A stretch of 64,000 bases of DNA from Roseibium sp. MMSF_3544. GTDB taxonomy: Bacteria; Pseudomonadota; Alphaproteobacteria; Rhizobiales; Stappiaceae. Positions within the stretch are counted from its first letter, which is position 1. Each line of letters begins with the position of its first letter. Where the stretch lies: contig NZ_JASHKA010000018.1 of assembly GCF_030732845.1 (NCBI RefSeq), positions 1-64,000 on the forward strand. The letters are read 5' to 3'. Below the pieces are notes generated by a model. It worked only from the letters and a program-made list of their open reading frames with translations, did not search any database and was not told where the DNA came from. Positions 54,526 through 63,251 of the stretch are shown here, in pieces. Both the position numbers and the translations under genes were made by a program.

Positions 54526-54987
54526 CTAGTCATCAAGTTTCCCGCCCCGGCCCCGTAATTTCTTGAGCTGGCCTCGTTGCTTCTTGGCATCAAGACGTCG
54601 CTTCTTCGAACCCAGTGTCGGTTTCGTCGCCTTACGCGGTTTGGGCTTTTCCGTTGCCTTTCGAATGAGATCCAGAAGTCGCTCCAGCGCGTCCTGCCGA
54701 TTGCGCTCACGCGTGCGATACCGGTCCGCCTGCAGGACGATTTCGCCATGCTGGGTCAGCCGGCTTCCCGCGATCCGTGCTGCGCGCGACTTGACGTCCT
54801 CCGGAAGCGTTTCGTTTTCACTCAGATTGAAGCGCAGTTGAACGGCCGTCGAGACCTTATTGACATTTTGTCCACCTGGCCCGGACGCACGGATAAAGTC
54901 TTCCGTGATGTCATCCTTGGAAATGAAGTATCGACTGGTGACCTCGATGCGCGAAGTTGACTGCGGGTCTGCCGGATCGTCGGCCAT
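54526..54987 (-). CDS. arfB: ArfB-type ribosome rescue peptidyl-tRNA hydrolase
   Basis: 153 aa from ATG 54987. GGQ at residues 38-40 (IRASGPGGQNVNKVST), QLRFNLSENETLP, and a basic unfolded C-tail (KATKPTLGSKKRRLDAKKQR) that enters the mRNA channel of stalled ribosomes. ArfB releases the peptide from non-stop ribosomes. It starts two bases after the rutR stop, so it is in the rutR transcript. Confidence 0.88.
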   Translation of the reverse strand: MADDPADPQSTSRIEVTSRYFISKDDITEDFIRASGPGGQNVNKVSTAVQLRFNLSENETLPEDVKSRAARIAGSRLTQHGEIVLQADRYRTRERNRQDALERLLDLIRKATEKPKPRKATKPTLGSKKRRLDAKKQRGQLKKLRGRGGKLDD

Positions 54988-54989
54988 GA

Positions 54990-55661
54990 TCAAGTGGCGT
55001 CTTTTGGAGGTGCCAGACCGATACCGCTCAAAATCAGCGACGTGATCGCGTTTTCGGTCTCCGTAACGAACTCCGGATCATTCAGGTCCTTCCCCGTCAA
55101 CGCCTTGATCTGCACCGAAAAGTCCGCGTAGTGCTGCGTTGTCGCCCAGATCGAGAAGATCAGGTGGATGGGTTCGATCCGACGCATTTTTCCAGCGTCG
55201 ATCCAGCTCTGGATGACCTCGCACTTTTCCTCGACAAGGCGCTTCAATTCACCTTCCAGGATGGGCAGAATTTGCGGCGCACCTTGCATGACCTCATTGG
55301 CGAACAGCCGCGAAGCTTCCGGAAATCGCGCCGACATTTCGATCTTTCGCCGGACATAGGCCGCAAGTTCGAACTCCGGTTCGCCGTCGGCCTCCAGGGT
55401 TTTGAGCGGTGTCAGCCAGATCTCGAGAATATGGGCAAGGGTCGCGTTGTAGATCGCTTCTTTTGAGGAGAAATAATAGAGCAGGTTAGACTTCGACATC
55501 CCCGCCTCTGCCGCGATCCTTTCGACCGTTGCCCCGGAAAACCCTTTTCTTGAAAACTCGTTGAGTGCGGCATCTAGAATAAGTGATCGGTTTCGTTCCT
55601 GAATCCGGCTCAGTCCGCCGTTTCTGGGTGTCTCTGTTTCCTGCCCGCCAAGCCCTGTCAT
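54990..55661 (-). CDS. rutR: RutR-like TetR-family regulator of pyrimidine metabolism
   Basis: 223 aa. HTH FSGATVERIAAEAGMSKSNL, then YYFSSKEAIYNATLAHILE; the C-terminal ligand domain has RLFANEVMQGAPQI and IFSIWATTQHYADFSVQI as in RutR. RutR senses uracil/thymine, releases its DNA and so relieves repression of pyrimidine catabolism genes. Three RutR-type palindromes lie upstream between this gene and the divergent catabolic genes. Confidence 0.88.
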   Translation of the reverse strand: MTGLGGQETETPRNGGLSRIQERNRSLILDAALNEFSRKGFSGATVERIAAEAGMSKSNLLYYFSSKEAIYNATLAHILEIWLTPLKTLEADGEPEFELAAYVRRKIEMSARFPEASRLFANEVMQGAPQILPILEGELKRLVEEKCEVIQSWIDAGKMRRIEPIHLIFSIWATTQHYADFSVQIKALTGKDLNDPEFVTETENAITSLILSGIGLAPPKDAT

Positions 55662-55772
55662 AAAATACTTCCGTCTAAAGCAATATCTGCGCCCTGCCGG
55701 GCATCACCGTCACTGTGACAAATGCCCCGCGGCAGAACGGTTATCTGGTGGCCTAAACATCCCCGGCAAGGA

Positions 55773-55790
55773 TTGACCATAAATTGGTCA
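55773..55790. promoter_or_regulatory. RutR-type half-site pair, wide spacing
   Basis: TTGACCA, five bases, TGGTCA. The spacing differs from the two-base gap of the other sites, so binding may be weaker. Confidence 0.5.
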
Positions 55791-55809
55791 GGTCGACCGG
55801 AATTGTATC

Positions 55810-55825
55810 TTGACCATTTGGTCAA
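55810..55825. promoter_or_regulatory. RutR operator, perfect palindrome
   Basis: TTGACCATTTGGTCAA, matching the known RutR consensus TTGACCAnnTGGTCAA exactly. Confidence 0.9.
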
Positions 55826-55842
55826 ATCCCTCCTAGGGTAAA

Positions 55843-55858
55843 TTGACCAAGTGGTCAG
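55843..55858. promoter_or_regulatory. RutR operator, second copy
   Basis: TTGACCAAGTGGTCAG, one mismatch to the consensus, 33 bp from the perfect site (about three helical turns). Confidence 0.8.
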
Positions 55859-56149
55859 AAGGCTAGTCGAACAATTTCTTCGCCGCAACGGGGAAGTCTT
55901 GAGTGTTCAGGTTGTTCTGATCATCATAAGCAGAACCGGCACAAGCCGGACACGGCCGAATGGCCATCCAGAGTGAAAATCGGCGCTTCAACAAGAGGTG
56001 AAACACCCATCAGAAGTGCCGGGAACAGCGTGGGGAGAGGACCATAGCTGCCGTTTCTGCCGAATTTCGGCATGCATCCGGCTTTGCGTTCCCTTTCTTT
56101 ACGAGCTTGCCAACAGTCGGCCATGGATGAAGGGCCGAAAGGAGGATGC

Positions 56150-57478
56150 ATGTCAGCACCGGGCCAGGCAGCCACCAACAATCTCGAAGCATTCTGGATG
56201 CCGTTTACGGCGAATCGGCAGTTCAAGCAGGCACCCCGCATGTTCGTTGCCGCCAAGGACATGCATTACACCACGGCAGATGGCCGTCAGGTGCTGGATG
56301 GGACGGCAGGTCTTTGGTGCTGCAATGCCGGCCACTCGCGCCCGAAGGTCGTTGAAGCGGTGCAAAGGCAGATCGCCGAGCTCGACTATGCGCCTGCCTT
56401 CCAGATGGGTCATCCAAAAGCCTTCGAACTGGCGGCGCGGCTGGCGGCAATGATGCCCTCGCCTCTGGACCATGTTTTCTTCACCAACTCCGGATCCGAA
56501 AGCGTCGATACGGCTTTGAAGATCGCGCTCGCTTATCAGCGTGCCATCGGTCAAGGCACGCGCACCCGCCTGATTGGGCGTGAGCGTGGCTATCACGGTG
56601 TCGGCTTCGGCGGGATTTCCGTTGGCGGCATCGTTGCAAACCGGAAAACCTTCGGCACGTTGCTGGCCGGGGTCGACCATATGCGCCATACCCATGATCC
56701 GGAACGCAATGCGTTTACGCGCGGCATGCCGGAAAGCGGGGCTGAATACGCCGAGGAGCTTATCCGCATCATTCAGCTCCATGACCCTTCGACCATTGCT
56801 GCAGTCATCGTGGAACCGGTAGCTGGCTCCACCGGTGTCCTTATCCCGCCAAAGGGGTATCTGGAACGTTTGCGTGAGATCTGCACCCAGCATGGAATTC
56901 TGCTGATTTTCGACGAGGTCATCACCGGCTTCGGTCGTCTCGGCTCGCCCTTTGCCACCGACTTTTTCGGTGTTACCCCGGATCTGGTGACGACCGCCAA
57001 GGGTCTGACTTCCGGTGTTATTCCGATGGGCGCCGTATTCTGCACATCCGATATCTACGAGACCTTCATGACTGGCCCGGAACATATGATCGAACTGTTC
57101 CATGGCTATACGTATTCCGCCCATCCGGTCGCCTGTGCGGCGGCGCTCGCAACGCTTGACACCTATGACGAGGAAGGACTTCTCACGCGTGCGGCCGATC
57201 TTGCCCAACACTGGGAGGACGGTCTTCACGCTTTGCGGGATTGTCCGAACGTCATCGACATCCGCAACCTGGGCCTGATCGGCGCGGTCGAGCTGGAGCC
57301 GATTGCCGGAGAACCGACCAAACGGGCTTTCTCCGCTTTCCTGAAGGCCTATGACGACGGCATACTGATCCGCACAACGGGTGACATCATCGCCCTCTCC
57401 CCGCCGTTGATCATCACGAAGGAGCAGATTGACGAATTATTCGGGAAGCTCCGTACTGTCTTGAATACGATACACTGA
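56150..57478 (+). CDS. omega-amino acid:pyruvate (beta-alanine) aminotransferase
   Basis: 442 aa; the ATG at 56150 is chosen over 56072 because AAAGGAGG stands just before it and homology begins there. Class III PLP aminotransferase: GTAGLWCCNAGHSRP, FTNSGSESVDTALKIA, IFDEVITGFGRLG (D255) and TTAKGLTSGVIPMGA (K284, the PLP lysine). It transfers the amino group of beta-alanine or 3-aminoisobutyrate to pyruvate, giving malonate semialdehyde and alanine: the end step of the reductive pyrimidine route. It lies behind the RutR operators and before the cupin gene. Confidence 0.88.
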   Translation: MSAPGQAATNNLEAFWMPFTANRQFKQAPRMFVAAKDMHYTTADGRQVLDGTAGLWCCNAGHSRPKVVEAVQRQIAELDYAPAFQMGHPKAFELAARLAAMMPSPLDHVFFTNSGSESVDTALKIALAYQRAIGQGTRTRLIGRERGYHGVGFGGISVGGIVANRKTFGTLLAGVDHMRHTHDPERNAFTRGMPESGAEYAEELIRIIQLHDPSTIAAVIVEPVAGSTGVLIPPKGYLERLREICTQHGILLIFDEVITGFGRLGSPFATDFFGVTPDLVTTAKGLTSGVIPMGAVFCTSDIYETFMTGPEHMIELFHGYTYSAHPVACAAALATLDTYDEEGLLTRAADLAQHWEDGLHALRDCPNVIDIRNLGLIGAVELEPIAGEPTKRAFSAFLKAYDDGILIRTTGDIIALSPPLIITKEQIDELFGKLRTVLNTIH

Positions 57479-57505
57479 GCATCGAAACGCCGAAAGCAGA
57501 ACGCC

Positions 57506-57793
57506 ATGGAAAGAGACAAGGCAACCTCAGAGAGACTGATCGACGACGACCGTGTCCGTGTCACACGTTTTGATTTTGAACCTGGCGCGGAAACCGGCTG
57601 GCACCGGCACGAAATGGACTACGTCATTACGGCGCTGACAGACTGCAAGATGCTGCTTGAAGAACCGGGGGGCGGTAGCCGGGAAGTTTTGATCCCCGCA
57701 GGAACCGTCTATCGGCGTGATGAAGGCGTGGAACACAATGTAATCAACGGCGGAGACAAGTCCATGTCATTCGTCGAAACCGAATTGAAGTAG
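57506..57793 (+). CDS. small cupin-domain protein
   Basis: 95 aa single cupin fold: RVTRFDFEPGAETGWHRHEMDY (metal histidines), then a second half VLIPAGTVYRRDEGVEHNVIN. Small cupins of this type occur in pyrimidine catabolism clusters; role unknown. It lies between the aminotransferase and the amidohydrolase, with 27 and 11 bp gaps. Confidence 0.8.
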   Translation: MERDKATSERLIDDDRVRVTRFDFEPGAETGWHRHEMDYVITALTDCKMLLEEPGGGSREVLIPAGTVYRRDEGVEHNVINGGDKSMSFVETELK

Positions 57794-57804
57794 GAGGGCG
57801 AGGC

Positions 57805-59061
57805 ATGGCAGCTCCGGGCGAAAACCTGAGGATCAACCCTGACCGTCTGTGGGACAGTCTGATGGAAATGGCCAAGATCGGTCCCGGTGTCGCAGGTGGC
57901 AACAACCGGCAGACGCTGACCGACGAGGACTCCGAAGGCCGCAAGCTCTTTCAGAAATGGTGCGAAGACGCCGGCATGACCATGGCGGTTGACACCATGG
58001 GCAATATGTTCATGACACGACCGGGCACAGACCCCGATGCCCTGCCCGTCTATGTCGGCTCACACCTAGACACCCAGCCGACCGGCGGCAAGTACGATGG
58101 TGTTCTGGGTGTGCTCGGTGGTCTGGAACTCGTGCGCACGATGAACGACCTCGGCCTCAAGACCAAACATCCGATCGTGGTCACCAACTGGACCAACGAG
58201 GAAGGCACGCGTTATGCACCGGCAATGCTGGCTTCTGGCGTGTTCGCAGGTGTTCACACCCAGGACTGGGCCTATGACCGCGAAGACCACGACGGCAAGA
58301 AATTCGGCGACGAGTTGAAGCGCATCGGTTGGGTCGGCGATGAGGAAGTCGGCGCGCGCAAGGACAAGATGCACGCCATGTTCGAACTCCACATCGAGCA
58401 AGGGCCCATTCTGGAAGCGGAAGGAAAGGACATCGGCGTTGTCACCCATGGCCAGGGTCTTTCCTGGACACAGGTCACCGTCACCGGCAAGGACAGCCAT
58501 ACCGGTTCCACGCCGATGCCGATGCGCAAGAATGCCGGTCTCGGCATGGCACGGATCCTGGAACTCGTCGACGAAATCGCCTGGTCCCATGCGCCCCACG
58601 CTGTCGGGGCTGCCGGTCATATCGATGTCTATCCGAATTCGCGCAATGTCATCCCTGGCAAGACGGTTTTCACGATTGATTTCCGCTCACCCGATATTGC
58701 GGTGATCCGGGACATGGAAGACCGGCTGAAACTCGGAGCGCAGAAGATCTGCGACGACATGGGGCTTGAGGTCGAGTTCGAAAAGGTCGGCGGCTTCGAC
58801 CCTGTCGAGTTCGATCAGGGCTGCGTTGATGCCGTTAGAAGCGCTGCCGAGCGCCTCGGCTACAGCCACCGCAATATCATCTCAGGGGCGGGCCACGATG
58901 CCTGCTGGATCAACAAGGTCGCCCCCACCGCGATGATCATGTGTCCCTGCGTTGATGGGCTCTCTCACAACGAGGCAGAGGAAATCACGCGCGATTGGGC
59001 CAAAGCCGGCGCGGATGTGCTCTTCCACGCGGTGGTCGAAACGGCGGAAATCGTGGAGTAG
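57805..59061 (+). CDS. N-carbamoyl-beta-alanine amidohydrolase (beta-ureidopropionase), M20 type
   Basis: 418 aa. Metal site motifs of the M20/carbamoylase family: VYVGSHLDTQPTGGKYDGV (H87, D98), TNWTNEEGTRYAPAM (E132/E133), FELHIEQGPILE and SGAGHDACWI. It hydrolyses N-carbamoyl-beta-alanine to beta-alanine, CO2 and ammonia. Name HyuC/AmaB is used for the wider family. GGAGGGCGAGGC precedes the ATG. Confidence 0.87.
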   Translation: MAAPGENLRINPDRLWDSLMEMAKIGPGVAGGNNRQTLTDEDSEGRKLFQKWCEDAGMTMAVDTMGNMFMTRPGTDPDALPVYVGSHLDTQPTGGKYDGVLGVLGGLELVRTMNDLGLKTKHPIVVTNWTNEEGTRYAPAMLASGVFAGVHTQDWAYDREDHDGKKFGDELKRIGWVGDEEVGARKDKMHAMFELHIEQGPILEAEGKDIGVVTHGQGLSWTQVTVTGKDSHTGSTPMPMRKNAGLGMARILELVDEIAWSHAPHAVGAAGHIDVYPNSRNVIPGKTVFTIDFRSPDIAVIRDMEDRLKLGAQKICDDMGLEVEFEKVGGFDPVEFDQGCVDAVRSAAERLGYSHRNIISGAGHDACWINKVAPTAMIMCPCVDGLSHNEAEEITRDWAKAGADVLFHAVVETAEIVE

Positions 59062-59075
59062 TGACGATTGCATTG

Positions 59076-59175
59076 GTCCCGGATCAGGTCCGGGACGGCG
59101 TTGCAAAGACATTTGAATGCTGTCGAGGCAGGCACGACAGATAGAAGAATTGCCGTCCCGGCGCTGAGCCGGGAC
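59076..59175. repeat. pair of REP-like hairpins
   Basis: GTCCCGG-ATCAGGT-CCGGGAC (59076-59096) and GTCCCGGC-GCTGA-GCCGGGAC (59155-59175), with a third partial GTCCCGG near 59199. The shared GTCCCGG/CCGGGAC core suggests a dispersed intergenic repeat family. Confidence 0.6.
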
Positions 59176-59260
59176 CTGGTTGGCAGACCATAGGATTGTC
59201 CCGGCCTTGAGTTGGGGGCAGAGACTTAGACGGAAAACCGGCGAACAAAGGGGAACGACG

Positions 59261-60718
59261 ATGGCAAGCAAAGTGATCAAGGGCGGCACGGTTGTCACTG
59301 CTGACCTGTCCTACGAAGCCGATGTGAAGATCGAAGATGGCAAGATCGTCGAGATCGGGCCGAATCTTTCGGGCGACGAAACGCTGGATGCGACCGGTTG
59401 CCTGATCATGCCCGGCGGCATTGATCCGCATACGCACCTGGAGATGCCCTTCATGGGCACCTACTCCTCCGACAACTTCGACAGTGGCACCCGCGCCGCC
59501 CTTGCTGGCGGGACCACCATGGTTGTCGACTTTGCCCTGCCCTCGCCCGGCCAAGGCCTGCTTGAAGCCCTGCAGATGTGGGACAACAAGTCGACAATGG
59601 CCCATTGCGATTATTCCTTCCACATGGCGATCACCTGGTGGGGGGAAGAGGTCTTCAACGACATGCAGACGGTCGTCCAGCAAAAGGGCATCAACACTTT
59701 CAAGCATTTCATGGCCTACAAGGGTGCGCTGATGGTGAATGACGACGAGATGTTCGCCTCCTTCCAGCGCTGCGCGGAACTTGGTGCCCTGCCCCTCGTT
59801 CACGCCGAAAACGGCGACGTGGTCGCAACGCTGCAGCAGAAGCTGCTGGCCGAGGGCCACAATGGTCCGGAAGGCCATGCCCATTCCCGGCCGCCGGAAG
59901 TCGAAGGTGAAGCCACCAACCGCGCCATCATGATCGCTGACATGGCGGGTGTGCCGGTCTATATCGTGCACACCTCTTCCGAACAGGCACACGAAGCCAT
60001 TCGCCGGGCGCGGCAGAACGGCATCAGGGCTTACGGCGAACCGCTTATTCAGCACCTCACACTGGATGACAGCGAGTATTACCACCATGACTGGGACCAC
60101 TCGGCGCGCCGCGTGATGTCCCCGCCTTTCCGGGACAAGAAGCACCAGGACTCGCTCTGGGCCGGCCTTGCAGCAGGTTCTTTGCAGGTAGTTGCCACAG
60201 ACCATTGCGCCTTCACGACCGAGCAAAAACGCACAGGCGTCGGCGATTTCACCAAGATCCCGAACGGCACCGGCGGCCTGGAAGACCGCATGCCGATGCT
60301 GTGGACCTATGGCGTCAACACCGGCCGTTTAACACCGAACGAGTTCGTGGCGGTTACTTCAACCAATATTGCAAAAATCCTCAATATCTACCCGAAAAAA
60401 GGTGCAGTTTTTGTCGGAGCCGACGCGGATCTGGTGGTCTGGGACCCGGAAAAGGAAAAGACCATCTCGGCAAACAATCAGCAGTCGGCGATCGACTACA
60501 ACGTCTTTGAAGGCAAGAAGGTCAAGGGCCTTCCGCGCTATACGCTTACCCGCGGCCGGGTCGCCGTGGAAGATGGAACGGTCAACCACAAGCAGGGCCA
60601 TGGCGAATTTGTTTCTCGCGAACCCTTCCACGCCGTCAACAAGGCGCTCAGCACCTGGAAAGAGTTGACCGCCCCGCGCAAGGTGGAACGCACCGGCATT
60701 CCGGCAAGCGGTGTTTGA
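59261..60718 (+). CDS. dihydropyrimidinase (D-hydantoinase)
   Basis: 485 aa from ATG 59261 with AAAGGGGAACGACG before it. Binuclear zinc site: H57 and H59 in DPHTHLE, the carboxylated lysine K154 in FMAYKGAL, H181 in LVHAENGD, H237 in YIVHTSSEQ, D314 in VVATDHCAF. It opens 5,6-dihydrouracil or dihydrothymine to the N-carbamoyl amino acid, the step before the amidohydrolase gene upstream. Confidence 0.93.
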   Translation: MASKVIKGGTVVTADLSYEADVKIEDGKIVEIGPNLSGDETLDATGCLIMPGGIDPHTHLEMPFMGTYSSDNFDSGTRAALAGGTTMVVDFALPSPGQGLLEALQMWDNKSTMAHCDYSFHMAITWWGEEVFNDMQTVVQQKGINTFKHFMAYKGALMVNDDEMFASFQRCAELGALPLVHAENGDVVATLQQKLLAEGHNGPEGHAHSRPPEVEGEATNRAIMIADMAGVPVYIVHTSSEQAHEAIRRARQNGIRAYGEPLIQHLTLDDSEYYHHDWDHSARRVMSPPFRDKKHQDSLWAGLAAGSLQVVATDHCAFTTEQKRTGVGDFTKIPNGTGGLEDRMPMLWTYGVNTGRLTPNEFVAVTSTNIAKILNIYPKKGAVFVGADADLVVWDPEKEKTISANNQQSAIDYNVFEGKKVKGLPRYTLTRGRVAVEDGTVNHKQGHGEFVSREPFHAVNKALSTWKELTAPRKVERTGIPASGV

Positions 60719-60772
60719 AGGAAGAACATAAAGTTTGGTGTACACAACAATGATGCCGGGCAGAGCGTTGTT

Positions 60773-60880
60773 CCCTCTCCCTGTGGGAGAGGGTTAGGGT
60801 GAGGGAGCGAACGGGAATGAGGACGCACAGTTTTGTCCCCTCACCCGGACCTGCGGCCCGACCTCTCCCCCAGGGAGAGG
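60773..60880. repeat. pair of hairpins with GGGTTAGGGTGAGGG-type repeat
   Basis: CCCTCTCCC-TGT-GGGAGAGGG (60773-60793) followed by TTAGGGTGAGGG, and CCTCTCCC-CCA-GGGAGAGG (60862-60880) preceded by CTCACCCGGACC. This symmetric pair is a well-known dispersed intergenic repeat type in proteobacteria. Confidence 0.7.
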
Positions 60881-61001
60881 TAGCGTTCGGATAGGTCTGT
60901 GCTTGAACACTCGGTGCGTTGCCCTGCGGCATATAGGAATAAGTTTGTGTGTTCGCTGAACCTTGGTGATGTGTGTGTGAATACAATCAACGGAAAAGAG
61001 A

Positions 61002-61835
61002 ATGTTGACTGCCGCTGAGATCGAAGACGGACTGGACGATGCAATGAATGAACAGGGCAAGCGCGTCATCGACATCGAAAACCTGTCGTTGACCTTCCAG
61101 ACCAATGACGGCCCGGTGCACGCGCTCTCGGACATCGATCTCAAGATTGATGAAGGCGACTTCGTTTCCTTCATCGGTCCGTCCGGTTGTGGCAAGACTA
61201 CCCTTCTTCGCGTCATTGCTGACCTTGAGCAGCCGACGGCAGGATCGATTACCGTCAATGATGTCTCTCCGCAAGAAGCGCGACTCAACCGCGCCTATGG
61301 CTACGTCTTTCAGGCGGCTGCGCTCTATCCCTGGCGCACCATTGCGAAAAACGTCGCTCTGCCGCTTGAGATCATGGGACTTTCGAAGTCTGAACAGCAG
61401 GAGCGGATTGCCCGCAACATGGACCTGGTGAATCTCACCGGCTTCGAAAAGAAGTTTCCCTGGCAGTTGTCCGGCGGCATGCAGCAACGCGCTTCGATCG
61501 CACGCGCACTCGCGGTTGAGCCGGACCTCCTACTGATGGACGAACCCTTCGGCGCTCTCGACGAGATCGTCCGTGACCACCTGAACGAACAGCTCCTCCA
61601 GCTTTGGGCCAAGACCAACAAGACGGTGGCCTTCGTCACCCACTCCATTCCCGAAGCCGTGTTCCTGTCGACCAAGATCGTTGTGCTCTGCCCGCGCCCG
61701 GGCCGCATCTACGATGTCATCGAAAGCGATTTGCCACGCGACCGGAACCTCGACATCCGCGAAACACCCGAGTTCCTGAAGATCGCGCACCGCGTTCGGG
61801 ACGGCCTTAGAGCGGGTCATTCCTATGAGGATTGA
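61002..61835 (+). CDS. ABC transporter ATP-binding protein, SsuB/TauB type
   Basis: 277 aa. Walker A IGPSGCGKTTL (58-68), Q-loop YVFQAAALYPWRT, signature LSGGMQQRASIARAL, Walker B LLLMDEPFGALDE, and H-loop FVTHSIPEAVFL. The family drives uptake of nitrate, sulfonate, taurine or pyrimidine precursors; the catabolic context points to a pyrimidine-type substrate. It overlaps the next gene by 11 bp. Confidence 0.88.
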   Translation: MLTAAEIEDGLDDAMNEQGKRVIDIENLSLTFQTNDGPVHALSDIDLKIDEGDFVSFIGPSGCGKTTLLRVIADLEQPTAGSITVNDVSPQEARLNRAYGYVFQAAALYPWRTIAKNVALPLEIMGLSKSEQQERIARNMDLVNLTGFEKKFPWQLSGGMQQRASIARALAVEPDLLLMDEPFGALDEIVRDHLNEQLLQLWAKTNKTVAFVTHSIPEAVFLSTKIVVLCPRPGRIYDVIESDLPRDRNLDIRETPEFLKIAHRVRDGLRAGHSYED

Positions 61836-62331
61836 AAAGGTTGAAACAATCGAGCAGACCGGAGAACCGGAGAGCCCGGTGGACGAAAATAAGGAAACCG
61901 TGTTCACGCTACGCCCGCGGATCGGCCCCCTCTATTATTTGGGTCTGGCCGTGATTTGCTCCGGCGTTTTCGCATATTCCTATTTTGATCCGGCAAGACA
62001 GACCGGCCTGATCGTATTCCTGCTTCCACTTGTCGTTCTTTATCTGCTGGTCATGATGTTTTGGTCGGCGGTGTCTCGAACAGAAATCAGCCTGGACCAG
62101 AAATTGACGAAGAAAAGCATCGTTGTCTCCTTCGTAACGAGTATCGAGCGCTGGAACTGGTCTGAAATCAGGGACTTGCGCAAGACTCACTTTGCCAACC
62201 CGGAAAAATGCCGGGTGGTGTTCAAGTACAAAAACAGCATTCGCACACTTGCAAGCAAGATGAGAGACGCTGAAGCCACACAGCTTGTCGACGCGCTTTC
62301 CGAGCGGCTGGAGGAGCCCAGAGCAGCATGA
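61825..62331 (+). CDS. two-helix membrane protein inserted in the ABC operon
   Basis: 168 aa. Acidic cytoplasmic N-terminus, two membrane helices (about 35-55 and 64-83), then a PH-like or winged soluble part (KKSIVVSFVTSIERWNWSEI). Family not recognised. It overlaps both neighbours (ABC ATPase and permease), so it is an integral operon member though not a standard ABC component. Confidence 0.65.
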   Translation: MRIEKVETIEQTGEPESPVDENKETVFTLRPRIGPLYYLGLAVICSGVFAYSYFDPARQTGLIVFLLPLVVLYLLVMMFWSAVSRTEISLDQKLTKKSIVVSFVTSIERWNWSEIRDLRKTHFANPEKCRVVFKYKNSIRTLASKMRDAEATQLVDALSERLEEPRAA

Positions 62332-63251
62332 CAGACACAGCCCTCGCTCCTCCCAAAAGTTTCAGCCCCTTTACGGGTCTCATGTCCGGGACTGTCGGAC
62401 CCGTCATCGTCGTCGTTTGTGTGATCATCGCCATCTGGTACGTTGCGGCCGTCGCCTTGAATGCAGCCTTTCAGCAGGACACCTATGAGCGTGCCGGGCG
62501 AGACGACGTTCCGTTCACCGAATTCGTCGCTGACACGCTCGCACAGGAACGGCCGAAACTGCCGGCGCCGCACCAGGTGGCGGTCGAACTTTGGAACACG
62601 ACCGTTGAAAAGAAGATTACCTCCAAACGCTCGCTCATTCACCACTCCACGATCACGCTTTCCTCAACCCTGCTCGGCTTTTTCATCGGCACGTCGCTCG
62701 GCATTCTGCTTGCCATCGGAATTGTCCACTCAGGCGTTCTTGAAAAGTCGCTGATGCCTTGGGTGATTTCGTCCCAGACGATCCCGATCCTTGCGATTGC
62801 ACCCATGATCATTGTCGTCCTTGGCAACATCGGGGTCACCGGCCTGTTGCCGAAGGCACTCATCTCCACCTATCTCTCCTTCTTTCCGGTCACCGTCGGC
62901 ATGGTGAAGGGCCTTCGCTCACCGGAGGTGATCCATATGGATCTGATGCACACCTATTCGGCGACACGCATCCAGACCTTCTGGAAATTACGTCTGCCCT
63001 ATGCCGTGCCTTATCTGTTCACCTCCATGAAAATCGGCATGGCGGCCTCTCTCGTCGGCGCGATCATCGGCGAACTGCCGACGGGTGCAGTGGCCGGTCT
63101 CGGAGCCAGGCTGCTGGCCGGGTCCTATTACGGCCAAACCATCCAGATCTGGTCTGCGTTGTTCATGGCCGCGTTCCTCGCCGGATCTCTCGTTGCCCTG
63201 ATTGGCCTGATGGAAAAACTGACCCTGAAACGCATGGGATTGTCGAGATGA
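62328..63251 (+). CDS. ABC transporter permease 1 (SsuC/TauC type)
   Basis: 307 aa with about six membrane helices; a longer periplasmic loop after helix 1; the EAA-like loop MDLMHTYSATRIQTFWKLRLPYA (conserved glycine replaced). Forms the channel with the second permease, which starts four bases before its stop. Confidence 0.87.
   Translation: MTDTALAPPKSFSPFTGLMSGTVGPVIVVVCVIIAIWYVAAVALNAAFQQDTYERAGRDDVPFTEFVADTLAQERPKLPAPHQVAVELWNTTVEKKITSKRSLIHHSTITLSSTLLGFFIGTSLGILLAIGIVHSGVLEKSLMPWVISSQTIPILAIAPMIIVVLGNIGVTGLLPKALISTYLSFFPVTVGMVKGLRSPEVIHMDLMHTYSATRIQTFWKLRLPYAVPYLFTSMKIGMAASLVGAIIGELPTGAVAGLGARLLAGSYYGQTIQIWSALFMAAFLAGSLVALIGLMEKLTLKRMGLSR

Noticed and set aside
56153..57229. 358-codon minus-strand ORF opposite the aminotransferase
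   Set aside because: Exactly antisense to a gene with all family motifs; typical GC-rich shadow.
59084..60226. 380-codon minus-strand ORF opposite dihydropyrimidinase
   Set aside because: Shadow of a gene with a complete zinc site.
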